64,000 nt of DNA from Shouchella tritolerans (GTDB lineage: Bacteria > Bacillota > Bacilli > Bacillales > Bacillaceae_D), in the NCBI RefSeq assembly GCF_025770735.1, contig NZ_JAODPB010000001.1:558001-622000 (forward strand). Direction: 5' to 3'. Every line of letters starts with the position of its first letter. Positions within the stretch are counted from its first letter, which is position 1. Positions 10,491 to 19,236 of this stretch are shown here, piece by piece. A program made the translations under genes and the position numbers. The notes under the pieces were generated by a model. That model made no database searches, had not been told where the DNA came from, and saw nothing but the letters and a program-made list of their open reading frames with translations.

Positions 10491-12050
10491 ATGAAAAGCG
10501 GTCCGATAGGCAAAAAAAGAACGGTGGAAAACAAAATTGTTTTTCCTTCTATTCTAATCATTGCGATAGTCAGTTTTTTATTTGCCATTTATACTGAAGA
10601 ATCGATGACGTTGTTAAACAATATCTTTGATACGATTGTCGATCTCTTTGCTTGGGGCTATATTTGGTATGCCCTTCTTATGGTTGTAGCGGGCGTTTGG
10701 TTAGCTTATTCGAAATACGGACAAGTCGTTTTAGGCGATCCGGCGGTAAAGCCAAGATTTACACTGTTTGAGTACGCTTCAATTTTAGTGGCAATGGGCG
10801 TCGGCGCGACATTGATGCGGACAGGAATGGTTCAATGGAGTGAAGTGGCGGTTGATCCCCCATTTGGCTTACAAGCTGGTTCTAGCGAAGCACTCCTGAC
10901 AGGCAATGCCTACAGCATGTTTTTATGGAGTTTCCAAACGTTTGCTGTATTCGTAATGGCCGCTCCTGCGATGGCTTACATCCTTCACGTCCGGAAAAAG
11001 CCAAAGATGCGTATTTCGGAAGCGTGCCGAGTCATTTTTGGCGATAAATTCACGGATGGCCTCGGCGGTATTGTATTGGACACACTCTTTTTAGTCAGTA
11101 TTTTAGCAGGCGCTGCTGTGACATTAGGGCTAGGAACACCGATTGTGACAGAGAACTTAGCGGAATTGTTCAATATAGAGGTTACGTTTTTGTTAACGAT
11201 GATCGTGACTTTAATTTGGGTGTTTGTTTTTACTTTTAGCGCCTATGTAGGGTTAGACAAAGGAATCAAGCGTTTGAGTACGATAAATATGTACATTGCT
11301 GGGGTTTTTGCTTTGTTTATCATGATTGTTGGCCCAGGCATTTTTATTCTTAATTTCTTTACCGATTCCGTTAGCGTCTTGGTTTCACGCTATCTAGACT
11401 TTTCCCTCTATACAAACTCGCTTAATACGGAGGGAGGAGGTTCTCATATTGAAAGCCACACGGTCTTTTGGTTTGCCTACAATGCGACATGGGCGATGCT
11501 CCACGGTGTATTTGCAGCGGTGGTCTCAAAAGGAAGGACCATTAAAGAAATGATTTTAACGTATCTATTGGCGCCTACATTGATGTCGTGGATTGCGACA
11601 GGGATTTTAGGAGGCCTCGGCGTTGAGCGATACACAAGCGGGGACGTCTCTGTTTTAAATATTGTCCAAGAACAAGAACCAGTTGCCGCAGTACCGCAAA
11701 TCTTGGCATCTGTGCCGCTTCCGGAAATATCCATTGCGGTGTTTGTCATTATTGCCGCTATTTTCTTGGTCACGACATTAGACTCAACGACGTATACAAT
11801 TGCGACCTATATGTCAACACAGGACATGAGCAGACGCGCCCCTTCAAAGCATCTCCGCATATTTGTCGCTATGGTTATTACCGTGCTTGCGCTAACGCTC
11901 ATGAACATAGGTGGATTGGCGCCACTTGAAGTGTTATCCGGGTTAATGGGTATCCCCATTATCGCGATTCAAATACTGACGATTATCGCCGCCAAAAAAA
12001 TGATGGATGAAGACAAAGCGTGGATTAATAACGTTAGAAAAGAAAAATAA
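10491..12050 (+). CDS. BCCT-family betaine/choline-type transporter
   Basis: This 519-residue transporter of the betaine-carnitine-choline family imports compatible solutes with Na+ or H+. About 12 membrane segments are visible, as are the family regions VAMGVGATLMRTGMVQW, FWFAYNATWAMLHG and SKGRTIKE, and a late helix with TTLDSTTYT. The Trp-rich substrate box is less conserved than in OpuD or BetT, so the substrate cannot be named. I chose ATG 10491 because it follows GGAGAGATTTG. The frame stays open upstream to 10242 (coding for ..NGLNVWWLAAMGASLGL..), but that stretch is unlike BCCT N-termini and has no ribosome binding site. A terminator follows at 12063. Confidence 0.9.
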   Translation: MKSGPIGKKRTVENKIVFPSILIIAIVSFLFAIYTEESMTLLNNIFDTIVDLFAWGYIWYALLMVVAGVWLAYSKYGQVVLGDPAVKPRFTLFEYASILVAMGVGATLMRTGMVQWSEVAVDPPFGLQAGSSEALLTGNAYSMFLWSFQTFAVFVMAAPAMAYILHVRKKPKMRISEACRVIFGDKFTDGLGGIVLDTLFLVSILAGAAVTLGLGTPIVTENLAELFNIEVTFLLTMIVTLIWVFVFTFSAYVGLDKGIKRLSTINMYIAGVFALFIMIVGPGIFILNFFTDSVSVLVSRYLDFSLYTNSLNTEGGGSHIESHTVFWFAYNATWAMLHGVFAAVVSKGRTIKEMILTYLLAPTLMSWIATGILGGLGVERYTSGDVSVLNIVQEQEPVAAVPQILASVPLPEISIAVFVIIAAIFLVTTLDSTTYTIATYMSTQDMSRRAPSKHLRIFVAMVITVLALTLMNIGGLAPLEVLSGLMGIPIIAIQILTIIAAKKMMDEDKAWINNVRKEK

Positions 12051-12062
12051 GAAGGGGCAAGT

Positions 12063-12103
12063 TAAGCCTGCCGGCTACTTTTGCTGGCGGGCTTTGTATT
12101 TTT
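12063..12103 (+). terminator. Terminator of the BCCT gene
   Basis: An imperfect GC-rich stem, AAGCCTGCCGGC against GCTGGCGGGCTT, is followed by GTATTTTT shortly after the BCCT stop. Confidence 0.8.
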
Positions 12104-12210
12104 GGGGAAAGCATGTATTTATGAGTGGTAGTGAGGCCAGTGTAGATATGCTTACTGACAGTTCATCCTATTATTTGATCGAACGGCCAAGACCTGTTTC
12201 CGAAAGATAG

Positions 12211-12238
12211 TGTTAACAATAAGGGAACATGCTATAAT
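12211..12238 (+). promoter_or_regulatory. Promoter of the holin-like toxin mRNA
   Basis: A perfect -10 TATAAT (12233-12238) has a weak -35 (TGTTAA, 12211-12216) 16 bp upstream. It lies about 70 bp before the toxin start codon. Confidence 0.65.
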
Positions 12239-12306
12239 TAAAGAACAATAGCATAACGGTTACTCAAGGGTGGTCGGCACACTCCCACGAAAGGGGGTGT
12301 TGCTGT

Positions 12307-12393
12307 ATGACAGTATTTGAAGGAATTTCCCTTATGTTGACGTTCGGGCTACTGATCGTTGCATTGCTGTCATTTCACAACCATAAAAAATAA
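12307..12393 (+). CDS. Type I holin-like toxin peptide (28 aa)
   Basis: The peptide MTVFEGISLMLTFGLLIVAL + LSFHNHKK has the classic layout of the Firmicutes holin-like toxins (Hol_Tox, the TxpA/BsrG type): a short .VFE.ISLM start, one membrane helix, and a basic tail. Such peptides insert in the membrane and are held in check by an overlapping antisense RNA. The ribosome binding site AAAGGGGGTG (12290-12299) is strong. It is perfectly complementary over 8 bases to ACCCCCTT at 12443-12450, and the 5' leader ACTCAAGGGTGG (12262-12273) pairs with 12395-12406. The mRNA can therefore fold 5' to 3' and hide its own start site. The length is normal for the family. Confidence 0.85.
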   Translation: MTVFEGISLMLTFGLLIVALLSFHNHKK

Positions 12394-12428
12394 TCCACCC
12401 TTGAGTTAGTGGCTCAGGTGGATTATTC
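12391..12428 (-). terminator. Hairpin after the toxin stop codon; minus-strand terminator
   Basis: AATCCACC (12393-12400) pairs with GGTGGATT, with an inner GAG/CTC extension. On the plus strand no T-run follows, but on the minus strand the toxin's AAAAAATAA codons supply one. It therefore suits the antisense RNA better than the toxin mRNA. Confidence 0.65.
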
Positions 12429-12472
12429 GTAACCATCGGCCGACCCCCTTGCAGGGAACCGAGCTATTGTTT

Positions 12473-12505
12473 GACTGAAGGTGTTACAGCACCTTCAGTC
12501 TTTTT
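12473..12505 (+). terminator. Terminator of the toxin mRNA
   Basis: A perfect 11-bp stem, GACTGAAGGTG (12473-12483) and CACCTTCAGTC (12490-12500), is followed by TTTTTAC. Confidence 0.9.
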
Positions 12506-12599
12506 ACTTTACTCATTTCTTATGATCAGTATACCCTTTTTCTTAAGAAAAGAAAACCCTATTATAAATGCGGCGGTTTTCTGGGATGAAACGGGTAAA

Positions 12600-12788
12600 G
12601 TGAAGGAAAAAATGTTGAAATGTTGTTTGTGTTCCATGATATGATGAGGGAAAGAGTGACTTTTCGCTGTATTATCCGGTTGATCGAAGTATATGAAGTC
12701 GCACTCCTTGTGAGTGCGTGAATTGAAATTAATAAGCGCAGCTCATAATCAGTCTGCGCTTGTCGTCAAACTCCCTGTGCTGCGTTAT
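12600..12788 (+). CRISPR. Relic type I-C-like CRISPR: leader half, one repeat and a decayed second repeat
   Basis: One 32-bp repeat at 12698-12729 (TCGCACTCCTTGTGAGTGCG with GTGAATTGAAAT) matches the I-C-like repeats further right. A second, decayed copy starts at 12762, giving the expected 64-bp period. The upstream 12615-12665 matches the promoter part of the other leaders (TGTTCCATGATATGATGA). The hairpin element and the AATAGGGGAATTTCGCT end next to the repeat are missing. The remaining 12789-13066 holds no gene that I can see, only a possible hairpin with T-run near 12980-13018. Confidence 0.8.
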
Positions 12789-13066
12789 CGGGCGATATTT
12801 CTCTTGTTGATTCATCAACTTGTCTCGCAGAAGCGATTGTACATAAATATTTATCATTAAAGAACTGATTTTACTCTTTTCGAAACAAAGAAGCTTGTGC
12901 CTGTTCTTCCTTCACACTAAATCACGCGATTAAGATATTATGAAGGGAGGTCAAAACGCCCTGTGAAATGAGGATTGAATAGCTTTTTCTCGAAGTCTAT
13001 CGGGAGAAGGCTTTTTAATGTTGATAGTGAAGGCGCACGAGGTTATAATTATAAGATGGCTGGGCA

Positions 13067-13318
13067 TTACCGACCTTTAGAATCAATTACGGCATACGTA
13101 TGATAATACAGTCGCAGAAGCGTCTTTAAAATGTTTTTTCGAAAACCTCTCCAAAATAAGACCCAAGCAAAAATAACTGTTAAAAATATTAGCAATGTCT
13201 GGTTAAACTTCCCCACATATAAATTATGGCCCACTGAAAAGATAAGCATTAAACCGACTAGAATGAGTAAACCGTTCAACAATTGCATTTTAATAGAGTT
13301 TTTTGATTTAGCGCTCAT
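13067..13318 (-). CDS. Small membrane protein, two helices
   Basis: This 83-residue protein has two predicted membrane helices (LLNGLLILVGLMLIFSVGH and TLLIFLTVIFAWVLFW) and a basic C-terminal half (RGFRKNILKTLLR). The start ATG at 13318 is preceded on the minus strand by GGAGGGAGTT, a strong ribosome binding site. I do not recognise the family. It stands alone, convergent with nothing on its 3' side except the CRISPR relic. Confidence 0.65.
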   Translation of the reverse strand: MSAKSKNSIKMQLLNGLLILVGLMLIFSVGHNLYVGKFNQTLLIFLTVIFAWVLFWRGFRKNILKTLLRLYYHTYAVIDSKGR

Positions 13319-13395
13319 AACTCCCTCCTATATTCCCCTTTCATCTAGGACCATCATTATCTAATTTTTCTTATTTCCGTTTAGTTATTTTTTAA

Positions 13396-13542
13396 ACGGA
13401 TCAAGTTGTAGCAACTCCAAGGGACAACCCAAGTAGGGATAAACCCCTTAAAGAAACACTACCAGATCTTAATGCAACAGGAATATCTACACCTTTGCTT
13501 GACGCTATAATGGGTAGACATATGAGAGGAGGAATTAAATGA
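13396..13542 (+). pseudogene. 3' remnant of a deleted gene, ATGA-overlapped with the next gene
   Basis: An open frame of 48 codons between a TAA at 13393 and TGA at 13540 reads TDQVVATPRDNPSRDK, then PLKETLPDLNATGISTPLLD and AIMGRHMRGGIK. It looks like real protein sequence but has no start codon or ribosome binding site. Its stop overlaps the ATG of the following gene as ATGA, typical of coupled operon genes. I infer that an upstream gene was lost, leaving only its C-terminus. I cannot name the family. A TATAAT at 13506-13511 could now serve as promoter. Confidence 0.5.
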
Positions 13543-15335
13543 AATCTCTGTTGAAAGCGCTTACTGTTTCGGTGATTTTATTGTTGGCCGGTCTGGTTCT
13601 GAGCGATGATCGTATGGAGGCTCATGAGTTGCCGTTGTTTCATTTTGAAAAAACGCTTATTGAGCCGAGTGAGATGCGGTATAATCCAACGGGAGAAGTT
13701 GATTTTCCGACGGTTATTCGGGCAGCTGATTATTTTGAGAATCCTCTTGGAACGTATTACATGTATTATGGTCCCCACGATGCTCCAGGAGGGATCGCGC
13801 TTGCGTATGCGGATTCGATAACTGGACCCTGGACGGAATACGCCTCGAATCCTGTGATCTCAAGAAACTGGCAGCCCCACTACAATGTTTCACATGTTGC
13901 TTCTGCTCATCCGATTTGGAATGAAGAGGAGGGAAAGTTGTTTTTGTATTTTCACGGGGAAAACTCAGTGACTCGTCTTGCTTCTTCTGAAGACGGCATT
14001 CATTTTGATTATGAGCAGGTCGTGATTGACACGTCTGATTTTACAGATATAAGTGAGGCCTCTTATGCGCGTGTATTCGAGCATGAGCTTGACGGAAAGG
14101 ACAATCGCTATGTGATGATGTTAATGGGGAACAATAATGGGACGCGGCGGATTTATTTAGCTTGGTCAGCTGATGGGCGGGAGTGGGAGACGCAACAAGA
14201 ACCGCTCATTTCCCCGCAGCCTGGGCAAGGAGGGAATTTGTCAGGAGCTTACTACTTTCCTTACAATGGCCATCATTATGTTACTGTGCATGGGGGATCA
14301 GGAAATCAGTATGTGGTGGATGTTGGCGAGAACTTTGACCAGGAAATTCATTTAGGATCTTATTATCAGCCGTCAGCCGTTGCTCCAGAAAACGGACGTG
14401 CGGCGTCGCGGTCTTATATTTATTCGGAAGATGAGCTATACATGGTGTATGAAGCCGGGCAACGGGGATCAACGAAAATTGCCCTTGCTCGGGCGATTGT
14501 TGGCGATGAGCGAGTGGAAATGGCGTCAGCCTCTTTGCGATTGCCAAGTCGAGTTGTTTCAACCGACCGTGAAATTGATTTTGATGTTCTTGCTCATCGT
14601 TACGATGGAACAACGATTGCGCAAAAGGAGCTTTCGTTTTCCCTGTTTTCAAGTGATCCGTCAGTTGTGAGGGTGGACGGTCAGCGCCTTTATTCTGGTG
14701 TAGAAGGAATCGCAGAAGTACGAGCAGAAGTTTCTTATCAAGGAAAAGTTATAACAACTGAATCGCTTTCGCTAGAGGTGCGCGATGGGGAGGTGTGGAA
14801 TGTCATTAACGAACGCTTTGACGATTACACAAGGCGGTGGCAGATTGCCAAAGGCAGCGCTGCGCAAGGAACGATTGAGCAAGGTGCTGGGTTCGTTGAC
14901 ATTATTGAAAACCGCAGAAGTGGAGGCGCTTTCCATTACTTGACGTATGATGGGTTTTCCTTGCCAGATTCGCTTTATACATTAGAGGCGGAGCTGTCGA
15001 TTTTTGCTCCGAGCCAGGGCAATGAAATCAGCATCCGAGAAGGCAACCGTCAAAAGTCTCTATTCATCACGTATGACGGTAACCAAGGGTTCATTCAAGA
15101 TCGGCTTCTCCAACCTACTGTCGCGGTTGAGATTGATCCAACGGAGCGAGCGCGTTATCAATTGGTGTCAACGGGACAAACCACGTACGACGTTTATCGA
15201 AATGATGAGTTTTTGTTTCGGTCGACGTCGATTTCCCAAGCTGGGCAAAATTTAGTGAAGGTGGGAGCTGACTCAGAAGGAAGTGCGGCCTTGAGAGTGG
15301 ATGCATTGCGGATTCAGACGAATACAGCGCCATAA
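13539..15335 (+). CDS. Secreted beta-propeller protein, likely glycoside hydrolase
   Basis: This 598-residue protein starts with a signal peptide (MKSLLKALTVSVILLLAGLV) and is presumably exported. Residues of about 35-330 show repeated beta-propeller strands with GH43/GH62/GH117-like phrases (YYMYYGPHDAPGGIALAYAD, GPWTEYASNPVI, KLFLYFHGENS, RRIYLAWSADG). About 345-415 looks like an Ig-like domain (FSLFSSDPSVVRVDG), and about 420-595 like a carbohydrate-binding or concanavalin-type beta-sandwich. It heads an operon with a two-component system and a CUT1 importer, so it probably cuts a polymer outside the cell for uptake. The enzymatic activity and exact family are not recognised. The start has GAGAGGAGGAATTAA before ATG 13539. 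Confidence 0.75.
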   Translation: MKSLLKALTVSVILLLAGLVLSDDRMEAHELPLFHFEKTLIEPSEMRYNPTGEVDFPTVIRAADYFENPLGTYYMYYGPHDAPGGIALAYADSITGPWTEYASNPVISRNWQPHYNVSHVASAHPIWNEEEGKLFLYFHGENSVTRLASSEDGIHFDYEQVVIDTSDFTDISEASYARVFEHELDGKDNRYVMMLMGNNNGTRRIYLAWSADGREWETQQEPLISPQPGQGGNLSGAYYFPYNGHHYVTVHGGSGNQYVVDVGENFDQEIHLGSYYQPSAVAPENGRAASRSYIYSEDELYMVYEAGQRGSTKIALARAIVGDERVEMASASLRLPSRVVSTDREIDFDVLAHRYDGTTIAQKELSFSLFSSDPSVVRVDGQRLYSGVEGIAEVRAEVSYQGKVITTESLSLEVRDGEVWNVINERFDDYTRRWQIAKGSAAQGTIEQGAGFVDIIENRRSGGAFHYLTYDGFSLPDSLYTLEAELSIFAPSQGNEISIREGNRQKSLFITYDGNQGFIQDRLLQPTVAVEIDPTERARYQLVSTGQTTYDVYRNDEFLFRSTSISQAGQNLVKVGADSEGSAALRVDALRIQTNTAP

Positions 15336-15391
15336 AGAATGGAGGGACCTTCTGTTAAATGAAGGTTCTTTTCTTTAAAGGGGGAGCAGAA

Positions 15392-16108
15392 ATGTACAAA
15401 GTTGTCATTGCGGAAGACGAAAAGATGATTCGAAAAGGGCTGATGACGATCGTCGATCAGCTTGTCACTGACTTTACTGTTATTGGCGAAGCCGATAATG
15501 GGGAGCGGGCGCTGGAGTTGCTTGCCCATGATTGTCCTGATGTTTTATTAACCGATATTCGGATGCCAAAGCGTGATGGGTTATCGCTTATTCGAGAAGC
15601 GCGGAGCTATCATCCCCATCTAAAAATAGTGATTGTTAGCGGGCATGAAGAGTTTACGTATGCTCAACAGGCCATCCAACATGGTGTGAGTCGTTATTTA
15701 TTGAAGCCCATTGACCGGACCGAAGTGGTGCTTGCTTTTGATGAGATAAAGAGAGGTCTCGTTGAGCCAGAACAAGAGGATCATGAAAACCATTTAATTC
15801 AACAAGTGGATTCGTATATTAAAACGCATATTGATCAAGATATTACCCTTCAGGCTGTAGCGAAGCTCGTTCATTTGCATCCTACTTATTTCAGTCAATG
15901 GTTTAAAAATGAAACCGGTCAAAATTTTTCAACCTATGTCACGCAAAAACGGCTGGAACGGGCTGAAACGTTGCTCCATCAAACGAACCTCCGTGTGTAT
16001 GAGGTAGCGAGAATGTCGGGCTATCAGAGTGAAAAGCACTTTATGAAACTATTTAAAAAAGAAAAACGGTGTACACCTACCCAGTTTAGGCAAAGAGCCT
16101 TATTGTAA
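15392..16108 (+). CDS. YesN-type response regulator (receiver + AraC HTH)
   Basis: This 238-residue response regulator has a receiver domain at about 1-120 (acidic pocket AEDE, phosphoacceptor Asp in LLTDIRMPKRDG, Lys in LLKPID) and an AraC-type DNA-binding domain at about 140-238 (ITLQAVAKLVHLHPTYFSQW and YEVARMSGYQSEKHFMKLF). The linker is short compared with many YesN proteins. ATG 15392 follows GGGGGAG; an earlier in-frame ATG at 15359 has no good ribosome binding site. It is followed at once by its kinase, and most likely activates the importer operon next to it in response to an extracellular saccharide. Confidence 0.92.
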   Translation: MYKVVIAEDEKMIRKGLMTIVDQLVTDFTVIGEADNGERALELLAHDCPDVLLTDIRMPKRDGLSLIREARSYHPHLKIVIVSGHEEFTYAQQAIQHGVSRYLLKPIDRTEVVLAFDEIKRGLVEPEQEDHENHLIQQVDSYIKTHIDQDITLQAVAKLVHLHPTYFSQWFKNETGQNFSTYVTQKRLERAETLLHQTNLRVYEVARMSGYQSEKHFMKLFKKEKRCTPTQFRQRALL

Positions 16109-16128
16109 CGGAGCGGAGGGGACGTAAG

Positions 16129-17862
16129 GTGTCGTTACGGCCAAAGATTATTTTGTTGTTTTTATCGATTGTTTTAGTACCGTTAAATCTTTTAGGGATG
16201 ATCACATATGCTTACTTTTCGAAAACGCTTGAAGACCAAACCTACCATTATACGGTTCAAGTGATTGGGCAAGTGAATCAAAACGTGAATGCCTATATTG
16301 AGGAGATGCACCGTTTGTCGCTGTTGCCGTTATATGACAGAGAGATTTTAGCGATTCTTAAAAACCGGTCCGACGTCCATCATTCCTATTATCCACAGAC
16401 TGAGGAGTTCGAACGAATGAGCTCGTTTTTATCGACACTCTCTTATAATCGGCAAGAGCTTTCTGGTATTCATATCATTACGCGAGACGGGAGTTTGTTT
16501 AGTGATCTTGGCTCACCTCGCACGGTGCATCGTTTAGCCGAAGGGACGTCTGATTGGCAAGAGGCGATTGAAGCAGGGAATGGCGCGTCTCTGTTACTGC
16601 CAACCCATTCTCCGTCCTACGTGCTAGGAGCAGAAAAGTCTGTTTTTTCTGTTGGGCGTTTGCTCCGTGACCCTGATGGCTTTCGTCCCCTTGGCATGAT
16701 GAAAGTCGACATTGAATTAAGCTTCATTGAATCCCTTCTAGAGGATGTTGATTTATCAGAAGATGCATCGATTACGATGATTGATAGAAATGGGGAACCG
16801 ATTTACGAAACGGGGAAAGCCATTTACCCCCTCTTAAAAGCGAAAGGAGAGGATGTTTGGCAGCTTGCTGAGCGTGAGAGTATCACGGTAGATGGGGTGG
16901 ATTACTTGCCTGTTATTCGAAATGATTCGAGTGGAGACGTGCAAACGATCGTCTTCTTGCCTGAGCATCATATTGTCGGGGCATCACAATCGTTGCGCTT
17001 GTTCACAATCGGACTGATGCTGGCTGTCTCAGGAGTTGTGATAATGCTTGCCCTTGTAGCTGAACGTTCTTTAACAAAGCCAATTTTTGAGCTTCGCCAA
17101 GTAATGGCGCTAGCAGAAAAAGGCGAGTTTCATCATCGAATGAATCGAAACACGAAGGATGAACTGGGGCAATTAGCGATTGGATTTAATCATATGATGA
17201 AGCAGATTAATGAATTAATTGAAAAAGTGTATCAAACGGAGATTAGAGAAAAAGATGCAGAAATTAAAGCACTCCAAACGCAAATGAACCCACACTTTAT
17301 TTACAATACATTGGAACATATTAATATGATGGCGATTACAAAACAAGCGTACGAGCTTTCCGACATGGTCGCCTCACTCGGGCGCCTGATCCGCTACAGC
17401 ATTGATCAAAAAACACGCTTTGTCCCGCTAAGAGAAGAGTTGGCTTTCGTTGAGTCGTATATAACAATCCAACAGAAACGATTAGAAGGAAAAGTGACTT
17501 TTTCGATCGCTGTTCCAGAAGCGATGCGCTCCCTTTCCATTCCGAAACTTATCTTGCAACCGTTAATTGAAAATGCAATCGAACACGGGCATCAGCATGG
17601 GGAATGGGTTGGGGAAATTTCCATAAAAGGCTGGCAAGATGACGCCTATTCGTACATTGAAGTTCGGGACAGTGGCCAAGGGATGAAGCAAGAAACGATT
17701 GAACGAATGAAAGTAGAACCTGAATGTGGCGTAGGGAATCAAGTTGTCCTTGGAAATATATCAGAACGACTTCTCTTGCTTTTAGGGGAACAGGCACAAC
17801 TCATGATCGAGAGTGAGCTGGGACGAGGGACAAAGGTGACCGTCCGGTTACCGAAAACCTGA
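16129..17862 (+). CDS. YesM-type sensor histidine kinase
   Basis: This 577-residue kinase starts at GTG 16129 behind GGAGGGGACG. It has an N-terminal membrane helix (IILLFLSIVLVPLNLLGMI), an extracellular Cache-like sensor (about 30-290), a second membrane helix (LFTIGLMLAVSGVVIMLALV), a HAMP linker, a His_kinase (LytS/YesM type) region with QMNPHFIYNTLEHINMM, where His is the phosphorylation site, and an ATPase domain with LILQPLIENAIEHG and DSGQGM. It is the partner of the regulator just upstream. Its position before a binding protein suggests it senses the sugar or the loaded binding protein. Confidence 0.93.
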   Translation: MSLRPKIILLFLSIVLVPLNLLGMITYAYFSKTLEDQTYHYTVQVIGQVNQNVNAYIEEMHRLSLLPLYDREILAILKNRSDVHHSYYPQTEEFERMSSFLSTLSYNRQELSGIHIITRDGSLFSDLGSPRTVHRLAEGTSDWQEAIEAGNGASLLLPTHSPSYVLGAEKSVFSVGRLLRDPDGFRPLGMMKVDIELSFIESLLEDVDLSEDASITMIDRNGEPIYETGKAIYPLLKAKGEDVWQLAERESITVDGVDYLPVIRNDSSGDVQTIVFLPEHHIVGASQSLRLFTIGLMLAVSGVVIMLALVAERSLTKPIFELRQVMALAEKGEFHHRMNRNTKDELGQLAIGFNHMMKQINELIEKVYQTEIREKDAEIKALQTQMNPHFIYNTLEHINMMAITKQAYELSDMVASLGRLIRYSIDQKTRFVPLREELAFVESYITIQQKRLEGKVTFSIAVPEAMRSLSIPKLILQPLIENAIEHGHQHGEWVGEISIKGWQDDAYSYIEVRDSGQGMKQETIERMKVEPECGVGNQVVLGNISERLLLLLGEQAQLMIESELGRGTKVTVRLPKT

Positions 17863-17901
17863 GAAAAGGATACCAAATCGAAAACGAACACCCTCTTAAA
17901 C

Positions 17902-17915
17902 TGTAAGCGCTTTAT
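17902..17915 (+). promoter_or_regulatory. cre-like site (CcpA) before the importer genes
   Basis: TGTAAGCGCTTTAT matches the catabolite-response consensus TGWAARCGYTWNCW at all but position 13. It lies 50 bp before the binding protein gene, where CcpA would repress transcription in rich sugar. Confidence 0.6.
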
Positions 17916-17951
17916 TTAAACTGAAGGTAGAACAAAGGGGGGGAATTTAAA

Positions 17952-19217
17952 GTGAAGAGATGGAGCATAAGTGCGAGCCTGTTGCTCGTTGTGGCGGGTT
18001 GTTCATCGCCTGGTGGATCAACGGATGCAAATGGAGAAGAACAAATTGAATTAACGTTCTCAACTTGGGGCAACGAAAACCATATTGCCGTTTATAAAGA
18101 ATTACTAGAAGCGTATTACGTGGATCATCCGCATGTACATGTAACGATCCAAACGACGCCTTTTCCTGACTATCAGCAAAACATGACGGTGCTTGCAGCG
18201 GGGCAAGAGCTGCCGGATATCGGATGGGCGGCTGAGCGAATGGTGCCTCAATTTATTGAAAACAACATACTCGCTGATTTATCTGCACTCCGTGAAGACG
18301 AGTCGTTTCACTTTGAGGACATTTTGCCAGGGACGATTACGCAATATGAAGTGGGAGAAGCTCTTTACGGTGTGCCGTTCTCAAGCCCACCTCATATTAT
18401 TTTCTACAATAAAACCTTATTTGAAAAAAATGGACTAGAAACGCCACAAGAATTAGAAAGCCGAGGCGAGTGGACATGGGAAGCTTTTGAAGAAGCCGCA
18501 GCTGTAATCGCTGAGGAGGAAGGCGTATATGGGGCGAATTTCTTTAGAGCTTGGGAAACATGGGAGAATCTTTTAGCACATACGCGAGCAGAAGGGGGCG
18601 ACCTCTTTAACGAAGACACGACTGAGTTTACTTGGAATAGCGATGCTGGGATCTCGACGTTGGAAATGCTTGACCGCATGATGTTCGAGGACCGCTCACA
18701 TCCTCGTGCAGGGGACCAAGTCGCATTTGAAGCTGGGAACGTCGGTATGTTTTTTGATGTCTACAGTTATGTTTCAACGGCTCGGGGGATCGAAGATTTT
18801 GAATGGGATATCGCCCCTGTTCCTCTTGGCTCACAAGGAAGATCGCCTATTCTCGGGCAAGCAGGCTATGTCATGTTTGAAGGGACGGAGCATCCTGAAG
18901 AAGCACTCGATCTGATTCGCTACTTTGCGAGCGAAACAGGGATGGAAGCGACCTCGACGTACTTCGCGCCACCACGGGCGTCGGTACTTGAATCAGATGC
19001 TTTTATTGAACAACCAGACAATCCGCCGAGAGCGAGCATGGAGTCGACGATTTTAAACTTAAGCGAAGAATCACGTGTGTTACCGATTCATCCAGAATGG
19101 CAAAACATCGACAACCACATCCTCCAAGGCTTTGACCATTTATTCGGCCAAACGTCAGAACCAGCTGACATTCTTGAGCAAATGGAAGCAAGCATCAATC
19201 CATTGGTGCAAGAATGA
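17952..19217 (+). CDS. CUT1 sugar-binding lipoprotein
   Basis: This 421-residue extracellular solute-binding protein is of the MalE-like family 1. The signal peptide ends in the lipobox VVAGC, so Cys17 should be lipid-anchored. The mature part begins with an acidic linker and the typical strand LTFSTWGNENHIAVYKELLE. It captures an oligosaccharide for the two permeases encoded next. GTG 17952 follows GGGGGGAATTTAA. No ATPase gene is in the operon; such CUT1 systems usually share the MsmX ATPase encoded elsewhere. Confidence 0.92.
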   Translation: MKRWSISASLLLVVAGCSSPGGSTDANGEEQIELTFSTWGNENHIAVYKELLEAYYVDHPHVHVTIQTTPFPDYQQNMTVLAAGQELPDIGWAAERMVPQFIENNILADLSALREDESFHFEDILPGTITQYEVGEALYGVPFSSPPHIIFYNKTLFEKNGLETPQELESRGEWTWEAFEEAAAVIAEEEGVYGANFFRAWETWENLLAHTRAEGGDLFNEDTTEFTWNSDAGISTLEMLDRMMFEDRSHPRAGDQVAFEAGNVGMFFDVYSYVSTARGIEDFEWDIAPVPLGSQGRSPILGQAGYVMFEGTEHPEEALDLIRYFASETGMEATSTYFAPPRASVLESDAFIEQPDNPPRASMESTILNLSEESRVLPIHPEWQNIDNHILQGFDHLFGQTSEPADILEQMEASINPLVQE

Positions 19218-19236
19218 GCTACGGGGTGGATAAGAA

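Larger units (their letters stand above)
12383..12521 (-). ncRNA. Probable antisense antitoxin RNA of the holin-like toxin
   Basis: This is inferred. On the minus strand a -10 TATACT (12528-12533) with a weak TTTTCT -35 (12551-12556) would start an RNA near 12521. The hairpin at 12391-12428, read on the minus strand, is followed by TTATTTTTTATGG, which is a good terminator. The RNA of about 135 nt would overlap the 3' part of the toxin mRNA, as RatA does with txpA. Confidence 0.5.

Noticed and set aside
14281-14652. Long minus-strand frame inside the beta-propeller gene
   Set aside because: It is a shadow of a clearly coding gene in another frame, with no start signals.
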